Assembly: GCA_024231975.1 (NCBI GenBank)
Contig: JAAEQB010000058.1
Coordinates: 124,001-188,000, forward strand
Source of the DNA: Allobosea sp.
Lineage (GTDB): Bacteria > Pseudomonadota > Alphaproteobacteria > Rhizobiales > Beijerinckiaceae
Length of the DNA stretch: 64,000 nucleotides
Direction: 5' to 3'
Below are positions 7,893-17,011 of the stretch, in pieces. The notes beneath the pieces are model-generated. The model searched no databases, was not told the DNA's origin, and worked only from the letters and a program-made list of their open reading frames with translations. Position numbers and translations under genes: made by a program. Position 1 is the first letter of the stretch. Every line of letters begins with the position of its first letter.

Positions 7893-8894
7893 TCAGGAGC
7901 GCGCCCGGTCGATGGCGCGGCGAACGACCTGCGTGACCTCGCTGTTCGACAGGAAGAGGTCGTGGCGCAGCAGGCTCCAGCCGCGGCCGGCCGTGTCGGC
8001 AACGCGCACCCCGAGCTGTTCCAGCCGCTCTCGATCGGCGGCACCCGCGCGGGCGACGCCGCCGGCGATGCGCGAGGAAACGGCAAGCGCCCTGTCGCCG
8101 GGATCGATGATCACGGTCATGCGCTGGGCGATCGGCCCGAGCTTGGGCACTGTCTGCTCGAAGGCGTCGATGTCGACATCGGGCGAGGCCAGCACGACGG
8201 CGCCGATCCGGTCGGACAGCCCCTCGAAGTCGCGCAATTCGCGCAGGCCTTCCAGCGCCAGGAAGCTGCCCATCGAATGGGCGACGATGTTGATGCGCCC
8301 GATCGTCGGGTTGGCGACCAGCGCCTTGAGGGTCTGGACGAAGCCGTCGCGCGAATAGAGCGCGCTCTCGCGGTCATAGGCATAGGCGAGCAAGCCACCG
8401 CCGGACGGCCAGGTGAAGAGCGCGGTGCGTCCCTCGAAGGTGAGCGCATGCGAGAGCTGGCCGGCGCTGCGGGCGGCGGATTCGAAGGTCTCGTTGAAGC
8501 CGTGGACATAGAGCAGCACGTCGCGGCCGGTCGCGGCATCGGCGAAGGTGCGGGCGGCATCGCTCGCGCTGCGCCGGGTCACGCCGAGCACGGCCCAGTC
8601 GCCGCTGACGGCCGAGCTTACCTGCGCTGCGACGCCGCGGCCCGGCGCCGACAGCCTGACCTCGGCGAAGCTCAGCCCGGTGCCGCGCTCGGAGCCGAAA
8701 TAGGGCGGGCGATCGCCGGTCGGCCGGCGGGTCGTCGCGACGAGCAGCTGCGGCTCCTTGCCGAAGCTCGACGAATCAGCCGGGCCGATGAAGGGCGAGA
8801 CCGAGGCTTCGCTCTGCGCGCAGCCCGCCAGCCCCGCCCCGAGCAGGGCGATGAAGGAGCGGCGTGAAACGGCATGTCGCGAAGGCGAGGTCAC
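7893..8894 (-). CDS. DUF900-type alpha/beta hydrolase, predicted Tat lipoprotein
   Basis: A 333-residue serine hydrolase. The N-terminus SRRSFIALLGAGLAGC holds a twin-arginine pair (11-12) and a lipobox ending at Cys25, so export by Tat and lipid anchoring are predicted. The DUF900 core shows LLYVHGFNETF (oxyanion region, 128-137), LFTWPSGG, and the nucleophile elbow AHSMGS (Ser207), with SPDVDIDAF giving the likely acid. The start is a GTG; no strong ribosome site is seen. It is one of two adjacent paralogues (the other at 8980-10104), in the same orientation, separated by 85 bases. Substrate unknown; esterase or lipase activity is inferred from fold. Confidence 0.85.
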   Translation of the reverse strand: MTSPSRHAVSRRSFIALLGAGLAGCAQSEASVSPFIGPADSSSFGKEPQLLVATTRRPTGDRPPYFGSERGTGLSFAEVRLSAPGRGVAAQVSSAVSGDWAVLGVTRRSASDAARTFADAATGRDVLLYVHGFNETFESAARSAGQLSHALTFEGRTALFTWPSGGGLLAYAYDRESALYSRDGFVQTLKALVANPTIGRINIVAHSMGSFLALEGLRELRDFEGLSDRIGAVVLASPDVDIDAFEQTVPKLGPIAQRMTVIIDPGDRALAVSSRIAGGVARAGAADRERLEQLGVRVADTAGRGWSLLRHDLFLSNSEVTQVVRRAIDRARS

Positions 8895-8979
8895 TGGCAG
8901 TATCCGGAAATCGGGGGGCTTTGCGGGCCTTCTGGCCGCAAAGCCTTAAGGCCAGATCAACGCGGCCAGAATGGGGCGG

Positions 8980-10104
8980 TTACTTGTCACGCGCGGCAAA
9001 GGACGGCGAGGCTTTGGAGTCGAGCCCCAGCACGCCGCTCCCCGAGCCGCCGCCCATGCCGTCGGCGCCGAGCCGCTTTCCGATCATCTCGACGATGCGC
9101 GGCGTGGTCGCGAACTTGCCGTGATTGTACTCGTCGCCGGAGCGATCGCCCGACAGGTCGATGATCATCGCCCCGGACTTGCGCAGATCGGCGACGACAT
9201 CGGTATCCTTCTCCGAGATCGCCCCGAGCCTTTTCTTGTCCCCGGCGAACTGGCGCGAGAAATCGAGCGCCCGATCATCCGAGGAGACGAAGACGGTGAC
9301 CGGCCGCTTGATCGCGGCGAGCTGGGTCTTGAAGACGTCGAGATCGATGTCGGGAGCCGCCAGCATGACGTTGCGCAGCTTGCCGCCGAAGCTGCCGTCG
9401 CCGCGGATCGCCGCCTGGCGCAGGGTCTCGACGGTCAGTAGCGTGCCCATCGAATGCGCCAGGATGTCGAAACGGTTGGCGCCAAGGTCGCTCGAGATCG
9501 CCCGCAAGCCAATCTCGAGCGCATCGCGTGAGAAATCGGCACTGTCGCGGTCATAGGGATAAGCGAAGAGCTGCGCCCGCGAGGGCCAGGTGAACAGCAC
9601 CGGCACGCCCTTGAAGCCGGAATCGGTGACGATCTGAGCGAAACGGAAGGCCGCGTCGGCGAAATTGGTGTTGAAGCCATGGACGAAGACCAGGACCTCG
9701 CGCTCGGCCTGCGGGCGCCTGGCGATCTCGGCCCGCACCTGCTTCAAGATCTCCGGCTCGGTGAGCCGCTCGACGCCGCTAACGGTGAAATGGCTGGCCG
9801 GATCGCCGGCGCTGGTGACGCTGCCCGGCAATTCGACCTGGCCGACCTGATGAGCGCGCGGGACGCTGATATCGAGCCGGGCGAAAGCGACCGACGGGCT
9901 GCGCTCGCCATTGAAATATTCCGGCTGTCTGGTCGAGGCGCGCGAGGTCGCGACGAAGATCTTGACCGTACCGGCAATGTCCTCGGGCCTCGCCGCGGAC
10001 ACGACCAGCTGGCGCGGCGGGCCGCCGCAGGCAGCGAGCACGAGCGGCAAAAGCAAAGCCAATACGACAGACCGCAAGCCAAACACGCGACAGGCTCTCC
10101 GCAC
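8980..10104 (-). CDS. DUF900-type alpha/beta hydrolase, predicted Sec lipoprotein (paralogue)
   Basis: A 374-residue homologue of the neighbouring hydrolase. Here the signal is a Sec-type lipoprotein signal, VVLALLLPLVLAAC (Cys26), with no twin arginine before it. Core motifs: LVFVHGFNTNF (138-148), LFTWPSRAQLFAYPYDRDSA, AHSMGT (Ser218), and APDIDLDVF. The C-terminus carries a Gly-rich stretch (DGMGGGSGSG). The called start is GTG at 10104; an in-frame GTG at 10086 sits better relative to GGAG and may be the true start. The two paralogues share order, spacing and active site but differ in signal peptide class, suggesting duplication followed by change of export route. Function unknown. Confidence 0.85.
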   Translation of the reverse strand: MRRACRVFGLRSVVLALLLPLVLAACGGPPRQLVVSAARPEDIAGTVKIFVATSRASTRQPEYFNGERSPSVAFARLDISVPRAHQVGQVELPGSVTSAGDPASHFTVSGVERLTEPEILKQVRAEIARRPQAEREVLVFVHGFNTNFADAAFRFAQIVTDSGFKGVPVLFTWPSRAQLFAYPYDRDSADFSRDALEIGLRAISSDLGANRFDILAHSMGTLLTVETLRQAAIRGDGSFGGKLRNVMLAAPDIDLDVFKTQLAAIKRPVTVFVSSDDRALDFSRQFAGDKKRLGAISEKDTDVVADLRKSGAMIIDLSGDRSGDEYNHGKFATTPRIVEMIGKRLGADGMGGGSGSGVLGLDSKASPSFAARDK

Positions 10105-10213
10105 CCCGTGCGACTCGTCTCACCGTCCCCGCTGCTTGGCAAGGGCGGAGACGGCGGCCCCGATCGCCGAAAGGCTCGCTTCCGTTGCGGGCGCTCGCTT
10201 GCTACCAGCGGAC

Positions 10214-11188
10214 ATGGTCGACCTCACAGCGCTCGGCGATGCGATTCTCAGGGGCGAGCGCGCGGCGCTGGCGCGGGCGATCACGCTCGCGGAAAGCCGG
10301 CGCGCCGACCATCGCGAGCAGGCACAGGCCCTGCTTTCCCGCCTCCTCCCGCACACCGGCAAGGCGATCCGGGTCGGCATCACCGGCGTGCCCGGCGTCG
10401 GCAAGTCGACGACGATCGACGCGCTCGGCAGCTATCTGACGGGCCAGGGCCACAAGGTCGCAGTCCTCGCGGTCGATCCGTCATCGACACGCAGCGGCGG
10501 CTCGATCCTCGGCGACAAGACCCGGATGGCGCAGCTCGCCGTCGACCCGCACGCCTATATCCGGCCGTCGCCCTCCTCCGGCACGTTGGGCGGCGTCGCC
10601 GCCAAGACCCGCGAGACCATGCTGCTCTGCGAAGCCGCCGGCTTCGACGTCATCCTGGTCGAGACGGTCGGCGTCGGCCAGTCGGAGACTGCCGTCGCCG
10701 ATCTCACCGATTTCTTCCTCGTGCTGATGCTGCCCAATGCCGGCGACGAACTGCAGGGCATCAAGAAGGGCATCATCGAGCTTGCGGACATGCTCGCGGT
10801 CAACAAGGCCGATGGCGAGGGCGCGACCGCCGCACGCGCCGCCGCCGCGCAGTATAAGGCGGCGCTGCACATCCTGGCGCCGACCTCGCCGCTGTGGTCG
10901 ACGCCGGTGGTGACGATCTCCGGCCTGACCGGCGCCGGCCTCGACGCGCTCTGGGCCAAGATCGAAGAGCATCGCGCCCGCTTCGAGGCGAAGGGGCTGA
11001 TCGCCGAGAAGCGCCGGCGGCAGGATGTCAAATGGATGTGGGCGATGGTGCAGGATCGCTTGCAGGCCAAGCTCCGGCATGATCCGGCGCTGAAGGCGCG
11101 CACGCCGAAGCTGGAGGCGGCCGTCTCCGCGGGCGAAATGGCCCCGACCGCCGCCGCCGACGAGATCGCCAGGGCGCTCGGGCTGTAG
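10214..11188 (+). CDS. meaB: MeaB, methylmalonyl-CoA mutase chaperone GTPase
   Basis: A 324-residue SIMIBI-class GTPase (MeaB/ArgK family) that protects and reactivates adenosylcobalamin-dependent methylmalonyl-CoA mutase in the cytoplasm. Motifs: Walker A GVPGVGKST (58-66), LAVDPSS (85-91), GGSILGDKTRM (95-105), the G3-like ETVGVGQSE (150-158) and NKADG (~198). The C-terminal tail RRQDVKWMWAMVQDRL is typical of the dimerisation arm. The ATG at 10214 gives the normal length; longer readings run into the opposite hydrolase gene. The mutase itself is not in this window, so the gene is unlinked from its partner here. Confidence 0.94.
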   Translation: MVDLTALGDAILRGERAALARAITLAESRRADHREQAQALLSRLLPHTGKAIRVGITGVPGVGKSTTIDALGSYLTGQGHKVAVLAVDPSSTRSGGSILGDKTRMAQLAVDPHAYIRPSPSSGTLGGVAAKTRETMLLCEAAGFDVILVETVGVGQSETAVADLTDFFLVLMLPNAGDELQGIKKGIIELADMLAVNKADGEGATAARAAAAQYKAALHILAPTSPLWSTPVVTISGLTGAGLDALWAKIEEHRARFEAKGLIAEKRRRQDVKWMWAMVQDRLQAKLRHDPALKARTPKLEAAVSAGEMAPTAAADEIARALGL

Positions 11189-11253
11189 CCTCAGCGCCGG
11201 CACCCTGCCTCCGGCACATCTCTTGAACCGTTGCGGCCATGATGGAGGCTTCG

Positions 11254-12630
11254 ATGACGCTTTCGCGCCGCGATTGGCTGCGCACGGCCCTTTTCGGCAC
11301 GGTCGCGGTCTCAGCCGGTCCCGCTCTGGCACAGGCGCCGCGCCCGAGCACGCCGGCTCCGCTCGGCATGCTCGGTCTCGAGGCAACACAATTCGGCCTA
11401 CGCCCCGGCTCCTCCGAGGACCAGTCGCGCCATCTCCAGGCTGCGCTGGTCGAGGCGGTGAAGCGCGATGCGCCGCTGATCATCGCGCCCGGCCGCTATC
11501 GTATCGGCAATGTCGTCCTGCCGGAGAATGCCCGTCTGATCGGCGTCCCCGGCGCGACGCAGTTCATTGCGGCACAGGCCGGGCCGCTGCTGGTGGCGCG
11601 GCGGATCAAGCGCGCCGCCATCTCCGGGATCGTGCTCGACGGGCTCGACATCAAGCTCGGCCAGCGCAGCGGCCTGCTCAGTCTCGAGGAGGTGCTCGAC
11701 TTCGCGTTGTCCGATTGCGAGTTCGCCAATGCCGGTTCAGTCGGCTTGACCCTCAACCGCACTGCGGGACGCATCGAGCGCAACCGCTTCCGCTCGATGC
11801 GGGAATCGGCGCTGTTCTCGCTCGATTCGCGCGGGCTCTCGATCGAGGCCAACACGGTCGAGGATTGCGGCAACAACGGCATCCAGCTCTGGCGCAGCCA
11901 GGCCGGCGACGAGCAGAGCCTCGTCCGCGGCAACCGCATCAACCGCATCCGCAACGATGCCGGCGGCGACGGGCCGAACGGCAACGGCATCAGCCTTTTC
12001 CGTGCCGGCGGCGTCGTGATCGAAGGCAACACCTTGCGTGACTGCGCGCTGACCTTCATCCGCAACAATTCCGGCTCGGCCGTGCAGATCCTCGGCAATC
12101 AGGGCCGGCGCTGCGGCGAGACCGCTCTCTATTCGGAATTCGCCTTCGAGGGCGCTGTGATCGCCAACAATCTGGTCGAGGACTGCGCCCAGGGCGCCAA
12201 CATCACCAATCTCGACCATGGCGGCCGGCTCTCGGTCTTCGCCAACAACATCGTCCGCAATGCGCAGAAAGGGCTGGCCCCGAAAGGCAAGGAGCTCGTC
12301 GGCGGTATCGGCGTGCATGTCGAGGCGGAAGCAGCGGTGACGGGCAACGTCATCGAGAACGCCAGCGAGATCGGCATCTCGCTCGGCTGGTCCTGGGCGA
12401 TGCGCAACATCGTCGCGACCGGCAATGTTATCCGGCGCAGCGGGATCGGCATCTCGGTCTCGCTCGTCCCGAAGGAGCGCAACGCCCTGGTCGCCAACAA
12501 TGTGATCAGCGAGGCGAAGCTCGGCGCGGTGGTCGGCACCGAATTCGGCAAGGTGGTGACCGGCGACCTGACCAAAGCCGAGGACAAGCGCGCCGCCGGC
12601 ATCCGGGTCGAAGGCAACTCGGTCGGCTGA
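11254..12630 (+). CDS. Tat-exported repetitive beta-helix protein (TIGR03808 type)
   Basis: A 458-residue secreted protein. The start chosen is the ATG at 11254, five bases after GGAGG, rather than two ATGs 15 bases upstream. The N-terminus TLSRRDWLRTALFG followed by a hydrophobic run and PALAQA is a twin-arginine signal. The rest consists of right-handed beta-helix (PbH1) repeats, seen as recurring units of about 22-25 residues such as IERNRFRSM, IEANTVEDCGNNGIQ, VIEGNTLRDCAL and VTGNVIENASEIGI. I recognise this as the TIGR03808 twin-arginine-translocated repetitive family known from rhizobiales. A polysaccharide-binding or lyase-like role is possible from the fold, but none is established. 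Confidence 0.85.
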   Translation: MTLSRRDWLRTALFGTVAVSAGPALAQAPRPSTPAPLGMLGLEATQFGLRPGSSEDQSRHLQAALVEAVKRDAPLIIAPGRYRIGNVVLPENARLIGVPGATQFIAAQAGPLLVARRIKRAAISGIVLDGLDIKLGQRSGLLSLEEVLDFALSDCEFANAGSVGLTLNRTAGRIERNRFRSMRESALFSLDSRGLSIEANTVEDCGNNGIQLWRSQAGDEQSLVRGNRINRIRNDAGGDGPNGNGISLFRAGGVVIEGNTLRDCALTFIRNNSGSAVQILGNQGRRCGETALYSEFAFEGAVIANNLVEDCAQGANITNLDHGGRLSVFANNIVRNAQKGLAPKGKELVGGIGVHVEAEAAVTGNVIENASEIGISLGWSWAMRNIVATGNVIRRSGIGISVSLVPKERNALVANNVISEAKLGAVVGTEFGKVVTGDLTKAEDKRAAGIRVEGNSVG

Positions 12631-12633
12631 CGC

Positions 12634-13251
12634 TCAATCCGAGGGGCCGCACCAGCCCGGCAGATGCTCGGCCTCGTGGGACCTGGCGAGGTCGAGGGCC
12701 TTGCGCAACGCCTTGGGAAAGAAGCGCCCGACGAGGTCGGGCTTGACGCGCCGGCGCAGGAAATCGGCCCAGAGGAACTCGCTGAAGGGCGCCTCGATCT
12801 TGGCGTAGCCGCCCGCGAGCCGCAGCGCCCCCGCCAGCGAGCGATAGGGATCGTCGACGAGGCCGGAGACCTTGCGCGGGATCTCCTCCCGGCTGCGGCG
12901 CCGTCCTTCGGCATCGAAGGGATGCATCCAGCTGCGATTGTCGAGGACGCTCCAGAACTCGGCCCTGTCAAGCCGCGACAGGTCGGCGACCTCGGTGGTC
13001 AGGACCTGCTGTTCACCCTCCAGATGCAAGGCGAGGGCAAGGTGGTGGTGATCGATCAGATAAAGGCGCTGCTTCGGGCCGATGACGACCGGGACGGCGT
13101 GGTGACCGAGAAAATCCGCGCCCTTCTCCTCGCGCTCGGCCCGCCAATGGATGCGCTTCATCTCGACTTCGCGCATGCCGACGGTGATCTGCGTCGGCCT
13201 GAGATCCGTGATGGCGACCGGATGCAGGCGCGGTTCGACCGTATAGCTCAT
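12634..13251 (-). CDS. ParB-like nuclease family protein (ParBc_2 type)
   Basis: A 205-residue protein of the putative ParB-like nuclease family. Motifs: LRPTQITVGMREV near residue 18, and YLIDHHHLALAL (64-75), the His-rich signature that distinguishes this family from plasmid-partition ParB; then MHPFDAEG and a C-terminal WADFLRRRVK region. It has no recognisable helix-turn-helix, so a chromosome-partition role is unlikely. The ATG overlaps the TGA of the upstream SulP gene (ATGA), so the two are translationally coupled. Function is not established; the coupling to an anion transporter is a clue I cannot interpret further. Confidence 0.8.
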   Translation of the reverse strand: MSYTVEPRLHPVAITDLRPTQITVGMREVEMKRIHWRAEREEKGADFLGHHAVPVVIGPKQRLYLIDHHHLALALHLEGEQQVLTTEVADLSRLDRAEFWSVLDNRSWMHPFDAEGRRRSREEIPRKVSGLVDDPYRSLAGALRLAGGYAKIEAPFSEFLWADFLRRRVKPDLVGRFFPKALRKALDLARSHEAEHLPGWCGPSD

Positions 13252-14924
13252 GATGCCTCCTTCGCGGCCGGCGCGAGCGCCCTCACCGCCTCCTCGACAC
13301 TATGGAAGACATGCTCGGCGCCGATCTCGGCGACCACGCCGAAATCCTGCAGGGCCTGCAGCGCGCGAACGGATTCGGCCCGGGCAATGGCGAAGGTGCC
13401 GCCCCGTTGCCGGCAGGCCTGCGCCACCGCGAGCAGGCCTTGCGCCGCCGTATAGTCGATGGCGGGGATGCCGCCGGCATCGAGAACCAGAAGGCTCGGC
13501 TTCCGCTCCGCCAGCAGCGCGAGCACGCCGCGCCGGAAGATTTCGGCATTGGCGAACAGCAGCGGCGCCGGAAAGGCGATCACCAGCACGCCATCGACCT
13601 GCTCGCCCTGGCGGCCGGGCTCGGGCGGCCACCAGATCGTCGTGCCGGGGATGCGCAATTGCTCGATCGGCTCGCTCCGCGTCGTCATCCAGACGCCGTG
13701 CAGCAGCGACAGGCCGATCCCGACGGCGACACCGGTCTCGACCGGCAGCCAGATGATGGCGACGGCAGTGAGCAGCACGAGCGCGAATTCGGAGCGCGAC
13801 TGGCCGGCGATCGCGCGGATGACCTCGACCCGGACGATGCGCTGCGCCACGAAGAGCAGCACGCCGGCCAGCGCGGCCACCGGCACCTGCGCCAGCAGCG
13901 AGCCGCCGGCGACCGCAAGCGCGAGCACGATCAGCGCCGCCGTCGCCGCGGCCAGCTGCGAGCGCCCGCCGCTCTCGGCCACCACGGCCGTCCGCGGCGG
14001 GCTGGCATTGACGGGAAAGGTGCTGGCGAGCCCGGCGAAGAGGTTCGCGGCGCCAAGGCCGATGAAATCGCGGTCGACCTTCGGCTCGGCGCCGTCGGGA
14101 TCGCGGAAGGAGCGGCTGACCGTCGCCGTCTGCATCATCACCACCAGCGCGATGACGAGCGCAAGCGGGACGAGGCTGCGGATATCGGCCCAGTCGAGTT
14201 CGGGCGGCGCGAAGCTCGGCCAGCCGGAGGGCAAGGCGCCGAGCACCGCAACCCCATGCGTCTCCAGCTTGAAGAGCACGACGGCCGCAGTCGCTCCGAC
14301 GAGCGCCAGCAGAGCACCCGGGACGCGTGGCGCGAAGCGCTCGCACAGGTTCACGATCGCGAGCGTCGCGATGCCTATGGCCAGCGAGATCGGATTGACG
14401 TTGCCGAGCCCGCGCCCGAGCGCTGAGAGCTGTTCCGCGATGTGATGGCCGCCGCCGGGAATGCCGAGGAGGCCGGGCAACTGCGACACGGCGATATGGA
14501 CGGCGATGCCGGCGAGGAAGCCCGTCAGTACCGGCACCGACAGGAGATCGGCGATCCAGCCGAGCCTGAGCAGGCCGGCGACGACGAGCGCGACACCGAT
14601 CAGGAGCGCCAGCAGGGTCGCCGAGCCCGCCGGGATCGCACCGCCCGCCGCCAGCGCCGCAAGGCCACTGACGAAGATCGGCGTGATCGTCGAATCGGCT
14701 CCAGCCGTCAGCAGGCGGCTTGCGCCGAACAGCGCGAAGCCGAGCGTCGCCGCGACGAAGGCGTAGAAGCCGATCTGCGGCTCGAAGCCACCGAGCCGTG
14801 CTGTCGCCATCTGCTCGGGAATGGTGATCGCCGCCAGCGTCAGCCCGGCTAGCAGGTCACGGCCGAAGGAGCCGGCGGCGCTCGCTGCGGCAGCATTCTC
14901 GTCAGGGATGGAGGCTGGCGGCAT
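13248..14924 (-). CDS. SulP family inorganic anion transporter with STAS domain
   Basis: A 558-residue inner-membrane transporter for sulfate, bicarbonate or another anion. The transmembrane domain starts with LLAGLTLAAITIPEQMATARLGG, the conserved SulP opening, and continues through about 10-14 hydrophobic segments to around residue 420 (GVAVGIGLSLLHGVW). The C-terminal STAS domain follows (about 440-550; VDGVLVIAFPAPLLFANAEIF, LVLDAGGIPAIDYTAAQGL). Within STAS the Asp-Tyr-Thr in AIDYTA occupies the region that is Asp-Ser-Thr in anti-sigma antagonists. It forms a two-gene unit with the ParB-like gene downstream. The substrate cannot be decided from sequence. Confidence 0.92.
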   Translation of the reverse strand: MPPASIPDENAAAASAAGSFGRDLLAGLTLAAITIPEQMATARLGGFEPQIGFYAFVAATLGFALFGASRLLTAGADSTITPIFVSGLAALAAGGAIPAGSATLLALLIGVALVVAGLLRLGWIADLLSVPVLTGFLAGIAVHIAVSQLPGLLGIPGGGHHIAEQLSALGRGLGNVNPISLAIGIATLAIVNLCERFAPRVPGALLALVGATAAVVLFKLETHGVAVLGALPSGWPSFAPPELDWADIRSLVPLALVIALVVMMQTATVSRSFRDPDGAEPKVDRDFIGLGAANLFAGLASTFPVNASPPRTAVVAESGGRSQLAAATAALIVLALAVAGGSLLAQVPVAALAGVLLFVAQRIVRVEVIRAIAGQSRSEFALVLLTAVAIIWLPVETGVAVGIGLSLLHGVWMTTRSEPIEQLRIPGTTIWWPPEPGRQGEQVDGVLVIAFPAPLLFANAEIFRRGVLALLAERKPSLLVLDAGGIPAIDYTAAQGLLAVAQACRQRGGTFAIARAESVRALQALQDFGVVAEIGAEHVFHSVEEAVRALAPAAKEAS

Positions 14925-14975
14925 CGCGCAAGACCGGAGGCGTGCTGCGCATCTCGCGCCGCAACACAGCTGCCG

Positions 14976-15989
14976 TCAAGCGCGCGGCCGCAGCGCCTCC
15001 GCCGCGCGGACGCGGCCGACCTCGATGCCGTTCCAGTTCTTCATGACCGTCTCGCGGAAGGGCGCGAAAGCCTCTTCGTCGCCCCCCTGCCGCGGCAGGA
15101 AGCGCTCGACCAGCGCGGCCATGGCGATCTCGGTGGCGCGGCCGGCGCCGTCATCGCATTTCAGCGCGATGCCATAGCCGAGCTCGGGCAGCGTGCCGCA
15201 ATAGACGCCTTCGGCCCCGGTCTTGATGAAGGCGCGCGCGCCGAAGACGTCCATGAAGCGGGTGTCGAAGCGGCCGGTACCGGCGACCATGAACGGGTTG
15301 GCCGCGACCGCCTCGCGGATGCGCCGCGCCGCTTCGGCCCGCTTCGGACCGAGGCCATTGCCGGTACCGAAGCGGGCGAAGCCCAGCGCCAGCGACTTCA
15401 GCGGCACGGCATAGGTCGGGATCGAGCAGCCATCCGTACCGGAGAGCTCAACCTTGTGCGCGGCGCCGGTCACCTCCTCCAGCGCGGCGCGCACCGCCTG
15501 CTGCACCGGATGCGTGCCCTTCACATAGCCGGCCGGATCCTCGTCGATGCCGCAGGACAGGCAGACGAAGCCGGCATGCTTGCCGGAGCAGTTGTTGTTG
15601 AGCGCGCTCGGCTCGCGCCCTGCCTTGGCGAGCGCGCGCGCCGCCGCCTCGCCCATCGGCCAATGCGCACCGCATTCGAGGCAGCCCGCATCGCGGCCGG
15701 CCTTCCTCAGCATGGCGAGCGAGGTCTCGGCATGGCGCTCCTCACCGGAATGCGAGGAGACCGCGAGCGCGATCTCCGCCGGGACCAGGCCATAGCGATC
15801 GGCGGCACCGCTCTCCAGCAGCGGCAAGGCCTGCAGCGCCTTCACCGCCGAGCGCGGGAAGACCGGGCGTTCGACGTCGCCGAGCGAGAGCACCACCGCT
15901 CCGTCCGCATCGACGACGATCGCCGCGCCGCGATGGCGCGATTCGACCGTGCTGCCACGGGTGACTTCGGCGAGAACGGGATTCTCCAT
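14976..15989 (-). CDS. ansA: Zinc-dependent L-asparaginase (Rhizobium etli AnsA type)
   Basis: A 337-residue asparaginase of the third structural class, hydrolysing asparagine to aspartate and ammonia in the cytoplasm. The residues described for the R. etli inducible enzyme are all visible, shifted by one: SAVK (Ser47, Lys50), SSHSGE (Ser79), the metal ligands Cys134 and Lys137 in NNCSGKHAG, and Cys188 in GTDGCSIPTYA. The ATG at 15989 is preceded by GGAG at the right distance; the longer frame begins with a TTG seven codons upstream. It is oriented away from the alpha/beta hydrolase gene. No regulator or aspartase gene is adjacent. Confidence 0.92.
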   Translation of the reverse strand: MENPVLAEVTRGSTVESRHRGAAIVVDADGAVVLSLGDVERPVFPRSAVKALQALPLLESGAADRYGLVPAEIALAVSSHSGEERHAETSLAMLRKAGRDAGCLECGAHWPMGEAAARALAKAGREPSALNNNCSGKHAGFVCLSCGIDEDPAGYVKGTHPVQQAVRAALEEVTGAAHKVELSGTDGCSIPTYAVPLKSLALGFARFGTGNGLGPKRAEAARRIREAVAANPFMVAGTGRFDTRFMDVFGARAFIKTGAEGVYCGTLPELGYGIALKCDDGAGRATEIAMAALVERFLPRQGGDEEAFAPFRETVMKNWNGIEVGRVRAAEALRPRA

Positions 15990-16136
15990 GGGGGGCTCCG
16001 GCGCGATCAAGGCTGCGTCTTGTCGCGTTTGTCGCAGCCGCTGTCAAAAGACCTCGACCGGCCGGGTGCGCATGGCGCAGACTGGCCCCGAACCGAGCCG
16101 CCCACTCCAGCTGCGGCACAGCAAGATCAGGACACG

Positions 16137-16961
16137 ATGTCTGTCGACTACGAGACCGAGTACAACAATCGCGCCCGCGTTCCCGAGCACCCCGGTCTCA
16201 TCGCCGGCTGGGCTCGCGATGCAGCGGCCTATCGTGAGATCGCCGTCAGCGAGCTCGGCATCCGCTATGGCGACGGCCCGCGTCAGAGCTATGATCTGTT
16301 CAAGCCAGAAGCGGTGAAGAGCCAGGCGATCGTGCTCTTCATCCATGGCGGCTACTGGCAGGCGCTCGATCCGAGCTTCTTCTCGCATATGGCGCGCGGG
16401 CTGAACCTGCGCGGCGTCCCTGTCGCGGTCGCGGGCTATGATCTTTGCCCTGAGGTCGAGGTCGGCCATATCGTCTGGGAACTGCAGCAGGCCGCCGCGG
16501 CGATCTGGCGGCGCTACAACCTGCCGGTGGTCGCGGCCGGGCATTCGGCCGGCGGCCAGCTCTCCGCCTGCCTGCTGGCGACCGACTGGAGCAATGTCGA
16601 TGCCAAGCTGCCTGAACATGTCGTACCCGCCGCCTACGGCATTTCCGGCCTCTACAATCTGAAACCACTGACCGAGACCAGCATCAACAAGGCCCTTGGC
16701 CTGACAATGGAAGGCGCCGAGCTCGAAAGCCCGCTGTTCTGGCCGGCTCCCTCCGGGCTCGTCATGGACGCTGTCGTCGGCGGAGCCGAGAGCGCCGAAT
16801 ATCACAAACAGAGCCGCCGCCTCACCGATGTCTGGGGGCTTGAGGGCGTGCGCACCCGCTATGAGGAGATCGACGGCGCCAACCATTTCACCGTGCTGGA
16901 GACGATCCCCGATCCGGAAAGCGCAATGACGCGCCGCATCGCCGAACTCGCGGGCGCTTGA
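16137..16961 (+). CDS. Alpha/beta hydrolase, kynurenine-formamidase-like
   Basis: A 274-residue cytoplasmic esterase/amidase of the HGG hydrolase group. Motifs: HGGYW (70-74) for the oxyanion hole, the nucleophile elbow GHSAGG (Ser137), and a late GANHFTV with the catalytic His (~254). HGGYW and this length match arylformamidases of the eukaryotic/AFMID type and some rhizobial carbamoyl or formamide hydrolases, so N-formylkynurenine hydrolysis is one candidate; no other tryptophan catabolism gene is nearby. A RAM-domain gene follows 50 bases downstream in the same direction, possibly in one transcript. Confidence 0.8.
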   Translation: MSVDYETEYNNRARVPEHPGLIAGWARDAAAYREIAVSELGIRYGDGPRQSYDLFKPEAVKSQAIVLFIHGGYWQALDPSFFSHMARGLNLRGVPVAVAGYDLCPEVEVGHIVWELQQAAAAIWRRYNLPVVAAGHSAGGQLSACLLATDWSNVDAKLPEHVVPAAYGISGLYNLKPLTETSINKALGLTMEGAELESPLFWPAPSGLVMDAVVGGAESAEYHKQSRRLTDVWGLEGVRTRYEEIDGANHFTVLETIPDPESAMTRRIAELAGA

Positions 16962-17011
16962 CCCGCCCGCAGCAGGCTCTATCCAGAGGCGACAGGATTC
17001 CGGAGCGCGTG

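Noticed and set aside
12634..13251. Chromosome-partition ParB with nearby parS/origin
   Set aside because: The protein lacks the ParB helix-turn-helix and CTPase motifs, no ParA gene is near, and no parS-like sequence was seen.
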